Shown here one piece after another: positions 6,038 through 11,805 of a DNA stretch of 15,826 nt; the first letter of the stretch is position 1, and each line of letters starts with the position of its first letter. The stretch is from contig MFXJ01000007.1 in the NCBI GenBank assembly GCA_001787465.1, positions 1 to 15,826 on the forward strand, given 5' to 3'. Source of the stretch: Candidatus Peregrinibacteria bacterium RIFOXYB2_FULL_32_7. GTDB lineage: Bacteria; Patescibacteriota; Gracilibacteria; UBA1369; GWF2-33-10. The notes under the pieces are model-generated. The model did no database searches. It was not told the DNA's origin and saw only the letters and a program-made list of their open reading frames with translations. The position numbers were made by a program, and so were the translations under genes.

Positions 6038-6667
6038 ATGTTCTCAAAAAAAATATATTACCTTTTCCTAAGTTTTTTCACTCTAACGATTGCCGCACTA
6101 CTTCTTTTTCATTGGATAAGCCAATTTGAAAGCGAAAAAGACTGGATAAAAGTTGTAGTAACGAATAGAAATATTACCGAGGCTATTCAAATTTCTGAAC
6201 AAGACATCACGCTTAAATCTTTTCCAAAAACTCTTTTGAATAATGAGGTTTTTTATGAATCAAAAACTTTACTTGGATTAACTTTAACAAAATCTATTCC
6301 CAAAGGAGCCATTATTTATCAAAGAGATGTTTTTGAAAATATTGATCCTGACTCGCTCTCATTAAAACTTTCCAAAGATAAAAAAGCTTTCACTTTTGAT
6401 GAAAATTGGCTTGCGTCAAAGACTTTAGCCAAAACAAATGACAAAACAGATATCATTATTGCTAAAGAAAATGTGGATTTAAATCAAAACGATTTCATAA
6501 TTAAAAACGCAAAAATCATTAATATTTCAGAAACAAAAAATGCAAATAAATTAATCACTCTTGAACTAACTGATCAAGAAATACGAACTCTGATGTATGC
6601 GAAAGTAAACGATTTTTCAATCCAGCTCCTCATCCGTACAGATGCTCCGCTGGAGCATCTCTTTTAA
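6038..6667 (+). CDS. cpaB: CpaB/RcpC-like Flp pilus assembly protein with SAF domain
   Basis: A 209-residue protein with an N-terminal membrane helix (about 7-28) followed by a SAF-type domain (about 37-100): WIKVVVTNRNITEAIQISEQDITLKSFP, then LLGLTLTKSIPKGAIIYQRDV. This is the usual order in CpaB/RcpC proteins, periplasmic or extracytoplasmic factors of Tad pili. In bacteria with an outer membrane they work with the secretin; no secretin gene is present here, so a wall- or membrane-associated role is inferred. The last residues (DAPLEHLF) and the stop codon are encoded by the first unit of the 23-base repeat array, so the natural C-terminus may have been replaced by repeat sequence. Confidence 0.78.
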   Translation: MFSKKIYYLFLSFFTLTIAALLLFHWISQFESEKDWIKVVVTNRNITEAIQISEQDITLKSFPKTLLNNEVFYESKTLLGLTLTKSIPKGAIIYQRDVFENIDPDSLSLKLSKDKKAFTFDENWLASKTLAKTNDKTDIIIAKENVDLNQNDFIIKNAKIINISETKNANKLITLELTDQEIRTLMYAKVNDFSIQLLIRTDAPLEHLF

Positions 6668-6794
6668 TATAAATGGAGCATCTCTTTTAATATAAATGAA
6701 GCATCTCCTTTAATTCAAATGGAGCATCTTTTAGCACAAATGCTCCGCTGGAGCATCTCCTTTAATATAAATGGAGCATCTCTTTTAATTCTAA
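6641..6794. repeat. Tandem array of about six 23-base units at the cpaB-tadA junction
   Basis: Units begin TGGAGCATCT and end in TTTAATATAAA or a variant. They start at 6651, 6674, 6697, 6720 (21 bases long), 6749 and 6772. Two places, 6641-6659 and 6741-6757, form short hairpins (ATGCTCC, loop GCT, GGAGCAT). The array runs from the last codons of the cpaB-like gene to six bases before the tadA start. Most junctions between units read AAATGGAGCAT, so several units present an ATG, a few codons and a TAA (for example Met-Glu-His-Leu-Phe-stop). Confidence 0.9.
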
Positions 6795-6799
6795 TAAAC

Positions 6800-7900
6800 A
6801 TGATAGGAAACCAACAAATAACTGATATCATTCAAATTTTTCTTTCAAATCTGAAAACAACAGAAAATTTAAATGAGCCTGAAATAAAATTCGAACTCCA
6901 AAAAATTATTAATCAAAAAAATTCCCATCTTTCACAAAAACAAAACGATATTTTAATGCAAAAAATTCTTGATCAACTTCTTGGTCTTGGCGTGCTTGAA
7001 GAATTTTTACGCGATGATGAAATTTCTGAAATTATGGTGAATGGAAAAGACAAAATTTTTATTGAAAAAAATGGTTGTATTGAAAAAACAAATTTAATTT
7101 TTCAATCTGATGATGAACTTTTAAAAATTATTCAAAAAATCGTTTCCAAAGTCGGCAGAAGAATAGATGCCTCAAGCCCAATGGTCGATGCTAGGCTTCA
7201 TGATGGATCAAGGATAAATGCTATCATTGAACCTTTAAGTTTAATCGGACCAGTATTGACAATCAGAAAATTCCCAAAAGAAATTTTTACATTTGATAAA
7301 CTTATTGAATTTGAAACTGCAAATTTAGAAATTAAAACTTTTTTAGAAAAAGCAGTTAGCGAAAAACAAAATATCTTAATTTCAGGCGGAACCGGATCAG
7401 GCAAAACAAGCACTTTAAATGCGCTATCAAATTTCATTCCAGAAAACGAAAGAATTATTACTATTGAAGATTCAGCAGAAATAAAAATTAATCATCCTCA
7501 TTTAATTCAACTTGAAGCCAGACCACCAAATATTGAAGGCAAAGGGGAAATAACTATTAGGAATCTTGTCAAAAATGCGCTTAGAATGCGGCCAGATAGA
7601 ATCATCATTGGCGAAGTTAGAGGCGCTGAAGCGCTCGACATGCTTCAGGCAATGAATACCGGACACAAAGGTTCTCTCACTACCATTCATGCCAACTCAG
7701 CCTTAGAGGCACTTTACAGACTCGAAACGATGACGCTCATGTCAGATGTCAAACTACCTTTAAATGTCATCCGCACTCAAATAATTCAAGGCCTAGATTT
7801 AATCATCCAACAACAAAGATTTTCGAACGGAAAAAGAAAAATAATTTCAATTTCAAAAATAGATAAAAATGAAAAAGATTATAAATTAATTCATTATTAA
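6800..7900 (+). CDS. tadA: Flp pilus assembly ATPase TadA/CpaF
   Basis: The motor ATPase of the Tad pilus, a type II/IV secretion ATPase (366 aa). An N-terminal domain (about 1-110) carries [11 protein letters not shown] and IFIEKNG. The catalytic core has [19 protein letters not shown] (about 124-142), Walker A GGTGSGKT (196-203), ITIEDSAEI (about 220-228) with its Asp box, Walker [10 protein letters not shown] (267-275) and the His box TTIHANS (294-300). All motifs needed for ATP hydrolysis are intact. Start: ATG at 6800 ([10 protein letters not shown]), directly after the repeat array. The frame continues upstream to 6719, but those 27 residues are translated repeat units. It follows cpaB and is followed by tadB after 4 bases. 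Confidence 0.94.
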   Translation: MIGNQQITDIIQIFLSNLKTTENLNEPEIKFELQKIINQKNSHLSQKQNDILMQKILDQLLGLGVLEEFLRDDEISEIMVNGKDKIFIEKNGCIEKTNLIFQSDDELLKIIQKIVSKVGRRIDASSPMVDARLHDGSRINAIIEPLSLIGPVLTIRKFPKEIFTFDKLIEFETANLEIKTFLEKAVSEKQNILISGGTGSGKTSTLNALSNFIPENERIITIEDSAEIKINHPHLIQLEARPPNIEGKGEITIRNLVKNALRMRPDRIIIGEVRGAEALDMLQAMNTGHKGSLTTIHANSALEALYRLETMTLMSDVKLPLNVIRTQIIQGLDLIIQQQRFSNGKRKIISISKIDKNEKDYKLIHY

Positions 7901-7904
7901 AAAA

Positions 7905-8651
7905 ATGCTCTATTCCAAATATCCTTTCTTAATAGCATCTCTCATCGCTCTAATTTTTTTAGGAAAAACTTTGGCAATTTTCCAGGCTAAAGAAAATATA
8001 AAAATATTCATTACAAAATCTATAATTTTTTTTAAAAATTTCCTTCAAAAATCATATAAATACTCCACTCAAGCATCTCTTTATATCTCCAATTCAAAAA
8101 CTAAAGTCAGCAAAGAAATTGAAAAACAACTTCCTTCAATGTTTGACGCAATCGCTGATGCCCTTCGAGCTGGATACAGCCTACAACAATCGCTAGGAAT
8201 TATTAACAGCGAAATAGAAGAACCTTTAAAACATTCTCTGCAAAAAATTTTCCTGAAAATGGAATATAATATTTCGCTTAAAGAAACTCTTAAAGTTTTT
8301 GAAGAAGAGATCCCGCTAGAAGATGTTAAACTTTTTGTAAATGCAATATTGTTGCAAGAAAAAATTGGCGGAAACTTAGCTATAGCTTTAAATCATATTT
8401 CACATTCTGTTAGAGAAAGATTAAAAATTGAACGAGACCTGAAATCATACACCTCACAAGGAAAACTTTCTGGAATTATCATGGTAGCGCTCGCGCCATT
8501 ATCTATGCTTATTTTTCAAAAATTAAGTCCTGGCTATATTTCTCCAATGTTCGAAACAAACTTAGGCCTATTTTTATTAATAATTGCTTTAATTTTAGAA
8601 ATCATCGGCTTTTTCTGGATCAAAAAAATTCTTAAATTCAAAATCTTTTAA
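7905..8651 (+). CDS. tadB: TadB-like membrane platform protein (T2SSF domain)
   Basis: A 248-residue inner-membrane protein of the GspF/TadB type. There is one membrane segment near the N-terminus (about 8-26). A cytoplasmic T2SSF domain follows (about 74-185) with LPSMFDAIADALRAGYSLQQSL (76-97) and the second half EKIGGNLAIALNHISHSVRER (152-172). Two membrane segments lie at the C-terminus (about 188-205 and 218-238). The family forms the platform on which the TadA ATPase acts. It starts 4 bases after tadA, and tadC starts 4 bases after it, so the three are translated from one message. The N-terminal part is shorter than in typical TadB proteins. Confidence 0.88.
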   Translation: MLYSKYPFLIASLIALIFLGKTLAIFQAKENIKIFITKSIIFFKNFLQKSYKYSTQASLYISNSKTKVSKEIEKQLPSMFDAIADALRAGYSLQQSLGIINSEIEEPLKHSLQKIFLKMEYNISLKETLKVFEEEIPLEDVKLFVNAILLQEKIGGNLAIALNHISHSVRERLKIERDLKSYTSQGKLSGIIMVALAPLSMLIFQKLSPGYISPMFETNLGLFLLIIALILEIIGFFWIKKILKFKIF

Positions 8652-8655
8652 TCTT

Positions 8656-9408
8656 ATGCCAATAAAAATTTTTTTAAAACTCATCAGAAAAAACTTTTTC
8701 AAACCAGGATTTATTTTAGAAGCGCTAAATTCTGAAACAAAAATCAAAACTATTTTAGCTTCTGCTAATTATCCGCATGATTTAAATATTAATGACATCA
8801 TGCATTTACAAAAATTTGGACTCTCTATTTGCGAAATTTACGCGCTGATAAGATACTTAATCATTGGAGGGATTTTAAATAATATTTTCTTATATCTTTT
8901 TTTATCAACCCTAACTTTTTACATCCCTATCTTTTATTTAAAAACCAAAGCTTTCAAAAGACAAAAAATTTTTGAAAAACAATTACCAAATATTATCGAC
9001 TTATTAATCCTTGCGATACAAGGCGGATTAAATCTAGAATATGCGATTGAACATATCGGACTAACAGTAAAAAATGTTTGCGGCGAAGAATTTTTAAAAA
9101 TTTCAAACGAAATTAAATTCGGCATTTCTTTAAATTCCGCTTTAGAAAATTTACTAAACAGAATCAAAAGCTCCGACTTAAATCGTTTTATTACCCTTCT
9201 CAAACAATCAAAAAATCTAGGCGTATCATTGTCAACCTCGCTAAAAATTCAAGCCGAAATAATCAGAACAATAAAAAGACAAACTGCGGAAGAACTCGCA
9301 AGAACCGCCTCAATCAAAATCATGGCTCCACTTATCCTCTGCATTTTTCCCGCACTGTTAATAATCTACCTCGCTCCAGGGATAATACAATTTTTAAAAA
9401 TAAGCTAA
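8656..9408 (+). CDS. tadC: TadC-like membrane platform protein (T2SSF domain)
   Basis: A 250-residue partner of TadB with the same domain type. A hydrophobic region lies at about 63-95. The T2SSF domain follows with QLPNIIDLLILAIQGGLNLEYAI (109-131) and a second half near 175-215 (LLKQSKNLGVSLSTSLKIQ, ending RQTAEELA). The C-terminal ARTASIKIMAPLILCIFPALLIIYLAP segment is the most typical TadC feature; there the motif is 'A.ka..KmlfPl..cifPa.fivl..P'. It is the last gene of the pilus run. Its stop codon (9406-9408) directly touches a 180-base palindromic element, so the operon very likely ends here. Confidence 0.9.
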   Translation: MPIKIFLKLIRKNFFKPGFILEALNSETKIKTILASANYPHDLNINDIMHLQKFGLSICEIYALIRYLIIGGILNNIFLYLFLSTLTFYIPIFYLKTKAFKRQKIFEKQLPNIIDLLILAIQGGLNLEYAIEHIGLTVKNVCGEEFLKISNEIKFGISLNSALENLLNRIKSSDLNRFITLLKQSKNLGVSLSTSLKIQAEIIRTIKRQTAEELARTASIKIMAPLILCIFPALLIIYLAPGIIQFLKIS

Positions 9409-9587
9409 GGAGCCGTAACGAAATAACTTTCATATCTAAGACACATTAAGCATTCATCTTTGAATTTTCTTCAATCGTGAAATTCTCACTGTAGCTTGGC
9501 TACACTTCCAATTTCACTCAATCAGAAAAATCAAATCTGAACGCTTTCTGAAGTCTTATCTATATAAGTTATTTCGTTACGGCTCCT
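9408..9587. mobile_element. MITE-like 180-base imperfect palindrome with 22-base perfect terminal inverted repeats
   Basis: The left end 9408-9429 (beginning AGGAGCCGTAACG) is the exact reverse complement of the right end 9566-9587 (ending CGTTACGGCTCCT). The similarity goes on inward with mismatches: GTGAAATT pairs with AATTTCAC. It reaches a 6-base stem TGTAGC/GCTACA (9490-9495 and 9499-9504) with loop TTG. That loop is at the centre of the whole element, so the element can fold end to end. No reading frame for a transposase exists inside. The left end overlaps the last base of the tadC stop codon. No clear target duplication is visible. It could also act as the operon's 3' end structure. 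Confidence 0.85.
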
Positions 9588-9605
9588 AAAATTTAATTAT
9601 TATAT

Positions 9606-9941
9606 TCATAAATAATCCAAAAATTCTTCTTTCGCTTTTTTAGCAAAATAAGTAATTTCACCTATACTTATAGATTCGCGTTCAGATTTTAAATATATAC
9701 AAAGAGGAACTAATATTTGCTTTGCTAATTTAACATAAACATATGATCGAAAAGCTCCTGATTTGCCTTTATTCATATCACTACTTGAAATTCTAATTTT
9801 ATAAATACCCTTGCCGATATGAACAGCACTTTCTACATTAAAAACTCTAAGGCAATCCAAAATATCTCTTTTTACAGATTTAAATTTTTTCTCAAGTTTA
9901 TTAATTTGAGATAAAAAATGGCCTGAGAATAAAATTTGCAT
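9606..9941 (-). CDS. RelE/HigB-like toxin of a type II toxin-antitoxin pair
   Basis: The 111-residue product matches the RelE-fold toxins seen in longer HigB-type members. It has an N-terminal helix with FLSQINKLEKKFKSVK; a strand GIYKIRISSSDMNKGKSGAFRSYVYVK (about 45-71), where the family has 'kiR.a..gkGKSGGyRviy'; and the ending CIYLKSERESISIGEI (81-96), matching 'iYsKs..edis..Ei'. Such toxins cut mRNA on the ribosome, halting growth. Key basic residues remain (Lys58, Lys60, Arg65, Lys85). The antitoxin gene ends one base before it, so the two are translationally coupled. Its 3' end faces the tadC palindrome. Family placement is by motif only; activity is not shown. Confidence 0.8.
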   Translation of the reverse strand: MQILFSGHFLSQINKLEKKFKSVKRDILDCLRVFNVESAVHIGKGIYKIRISSSDMNKGKSGAFRSYVYVKLAKQILVPLCIYLKSERESISIGEITYFAKKAKEEFLDYL

Positions 9942-9942
9942 T

Positions 9943-10200
9943 TTAAGAAAGTCCTAATTGTTCTTCCGCAGAAGGTATTTTTTTTGGATCAATTTTATCT
10001 ACAACGTTAGACAACTCATCAATCGCTCTTCCAAATTCATGTAATTGTTTCATCTTATAGTATTTCACTAAAAAACTAAAAGTAGATGCCCTATTACCTA
10101 AACCTTCCGACTCCTTAATATCATCAAATTCATCAACTATTACTTGAGACACCTTAATAGGAAGAATTTTTTTCGTATCATTTCGATGTAAAGTAAGCAT
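9943..10200 (-). CDS. Antitoxin partner of the RelE-like toxin
   Basis: An 85-residue protein directly upstream of the toxin, with one base between its stop and the toxin's ATG. The first part (ILPIKVSQVIVDEFDDIKE, about 12-30) resembles a strand-helix start as in ribbon-helix-helix DNA-binding antitoxins, followed by RASTFSFLVKYYKMKQLHEFGRAID. The acidic/proline tail (VDKIDPKKIPSAEEQLGLS) is the likely toxin-wrapping part. The first half would bind the promoter palindrome at 10219-10242 and repress its own operon. I cannot assign it to a named antitoxin family from sequence alone; position and size make the role likely. Confidence 0.72.
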   Translation of the reverse strand: MLTLHRNDTKKILPIKVSQVIVDEFDDIKESEGLGNRASTFSFLVKYYKMKQLHEFGRAIDELSNVVDKIDPKKIPSAEEQLGLS

Positions 10201-10218
10201 ACTTAATAGATTAAAAAC

Positions 10219-10242
10219 TATACTTAGTATATATTAAGTATA
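10219..10242. promoter_or_regulatory. Likely operator of the toxin-antitoxin operon
   Basis: TATACTTA (10219-10226) and TAAGTATA (10235-10242) form a perfect inverted repeat with 8 bases between. The palindrome covers the -10 box and the start region of the promoter. Binding of the antitoxin or the complex here would block polymerase, the usual autoregulation of type II systems. The AT richness of the area makes chance palindromes more frequent. Confidence 0.55.
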
Positions 10243-10254
10243 TATAGATGTCAA
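10226..10254 (-). promoter_or_regulatory. Near-consensus promoter of the toxin-antitoxin operon
   Basis: Minus strand: TTGACA (10254-10249), a 17-base spacer, then TATACT (10231-10226). The -35 box is perfect and overlaps the gatB stop codon (10253-10251). Transcription would start around 10219, about 19 bases before the antitoxin ATG. It allows expression independent of gatB, which runs in the same direction. Confidence 0.78.
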
Positions 10255-11687
10255 TTCAACAACTTCAATAATTTTTCTTTTACCTTACTCGGATTGGCTT
10301 TACCTTTTGATTTTTGCATAACTTGTCCTACAAAAAATCCGATTATTGATTCCTTACCGCTTTTGTATTGCGCCAAAGGTCCAGGGTTTTGAGAAATTAC
10401 TTCCTTACACCATATCTCTAAATCAGCTTCATTGTCACTATCAGCAAAACCTTGCTCTTTTATCACCTGTTCTGCGTTTTTTCCTTCCTGATACATTATT
10501 TCGAAAACCTGCTTTCCTATATTATTAGTTATTTCACCTTTGGAAATTCTGGAAACTAAATCAGCCAAATTTTCCACACTTATTTTTAAATTCCTAAAAT
10601 CTAAATTAGTCTCATCTTCTGCTTTCATTAAGCCAATTAAATTAGTAGTAATATATGAACATGATCTTTTTGGATCGCCTGAAATTTTCACTACTTTTTC
10701 ATAAAAATTTGCTAAAAAAGGATCATCAGTCAAAATCCTAGCGTCATTTTCCGAAATTCCATATTCCTTCAAAAATCTGATTTTTCTCAAACTTGGTAAT
10801 TCTGGAAGTTCAAGCCGTAATTTTTCTACAAAATCTTTTTCAGTATAAATTGGTGGCAAATCAGGTTCTGGGAAATACCGATAATCATTCGCTTCTTCTT
10901 TTGTCCTTTGAGAAATTGTTATTTGCTTAACATCATCAAAACCTCTAGTTTCTTGAATAACTTTTCCACCGCTTTCCAGTACCTCAATCTGTCTTTTAAA
11001 TTCATATTCAATCGCTTTTTCTAAAGATCGAAAAGAGTTCAAATTCTTAACTTCAGCTCTCGTTCCCAATTTAGTTTCGCCTTGTTTACGAATTGAGACG
11101 TTGGCATCAAATCTCATCCCGCCTTTTTCCATATCACATTCAGCCGCGCCAACATAACGCAAAATTTTCTGCAATTCCTGCGCATACAAACTAGCTTCTT
11201 TAGCTGATCTAATATCAGGTTCAGAAACTACCTCCATCAAAGGCGTGCCACAACGATTAAAATCACACAAAGTCCCGGAAGCAGTGTGAGTTAATTTTCC
11301 GGCATCTTCCTCCAAATGAAGACGTGTTATTCCTATCCTTTTTTTCTCTCCATCAACATCAATATCAACATATCCATTTTTTGAAACTGGTTCATCATAC
11401 TGTGAAATCTGAAAAGCTTTTGGCAAATCAGGATAAAAATAATTTTTTCGATCAAATTTAGACTTGGCAGGAATCTCGCAATTAAGTGCCAAAGCCGCTT
11501 TGATTCCTTTTATCAAAGCCTCTTCATTCAAAACAGGAAGCATTCCAGGAAAACCAGTACAAATGGGACAAACATGACAATTAGGCGGTTTGCCAAAAAA
11601 TTCATTATTGCAGGAACAAAACATCTTAGATTTAGTAGCAATTCTAGCATGAATTTCTAACCCAACAACAAGTTCATAATTTGACAT
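10251..11687 (-). CDS. gatB: Aspartyl/glutamyl-tRNA(Asn/Gln) amidotransferase subunit B
   Basis: The 478-residue GatB subunit of GatCAB, which converts Glu-tRNA(Gln), and often Asp-tRNA(Asn), to the amidated form. Its cradle domain starts with YELVVGLEIHARI (4-16). The zinc-site cysteines lie at FCSC (Cys24, Cys26) and in PPNCHVCPICTGFPG (Cys37, Cys40, Cys43). Further signatures are DRKNYFYPDLPKAFQISQYD, HLEEDAGKL, DFNRCGTPLMEVVSEPD and EANDYRYFPEPDLPP. The C-terminal tail domain ends IGFFVGQVMQKSKGKANP and SKVKEKLLKLLN, as in the family. Start: ATG at 11687; the frame is open to 11765, but a good promoter lies within that extension and the family begins at the chosen Met. It stops with TGA. 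gatA and gatC are not in the window. Confidence 0.96.
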   Translation of the reverse strand: MSNYELVVGLEIHARIATKSKMFCSCNNEFFGKPPNCHVCPICTGFPGMLPVLNEEALIKGIKAALALNCEIPAKSKFDRKNYFYPDLPKAFQISQYDEPVSKNGYVDIDVDGEKKRIGITRLHLEEDAGKLTHTASGTLCDFNRCGTPLMEVVSEPDIRSAKEASLYAQELQKILRYVGAAECDMEKGGMRFDANVSIRKQGETKLGTRAEVKNLNSFRSLEKAIEYEFKRQIEVLESGGKVIQETRGFDDVKQITISQRTKEEANDYRYFPEPDLPPIYTEKDFVEKLRLELPELPSLRKIRFLKEYGISENDARILTDDPFLANFYEKVVKISGDPKRSCSYITTNLIGLMKAEDETNLDFRNLKISVENLADLVSRISKGEITNNIGKQVFEIMYQEGKNAEQVIKEQGFADSDNEADLEIWCKEVISQNPGPLAQYKSGKESIIGFFVGQVMQKSKGKANPSKVKEKLLKLLN

Positions 11688-11718
11688 ATTTTTTTTAAAA
11701 AGGATCTTAGACGAAATT

Positions 11719-11747
11719 ATTTTAATATTTTTAATAAATAAGTTCAA
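11719..11747 (-). promoter_or_regulatory. Sigma-70-type promoter for gatB
   Basis: Minus strand: TTGAAC (11747-11742), a 17-base spacer, TAAAAT (11724-11719). Transcription would start near 11712, about 25 bases before the gatB ATG at 11687. The position rules against the longer reading frame starting at 11765. Confidence 0.65.
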
Positions 11748-11776
11748 TTGATTTCTCAACGACAAAACATTAATCT
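11748..11776 (+). promoter_or_regulatory. Weak candidate promoter for the DUF3352-FN3 gene
   Basis: Plus strand: TTGATT (11748-11753), a 17-base spacer, TAATCT (11771-11776), 29 bases before the ATG at 11806. Spacing is ideal but the -10 box is poor. It lies back to back with the gatB promoter. Confidence 0.35.
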
Positions 11777-11805
11777 AAAAGCTGATAATCTCTAAACTTA
11801 AATTC

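Noticed and set aside
11688..11765. Longer N-terminus of GatB starting at 11765.
   Set aside because: The added 26 residues are absent from the family, and the stretch contains a well-spaced promoter pointing at the ATG at 11687.
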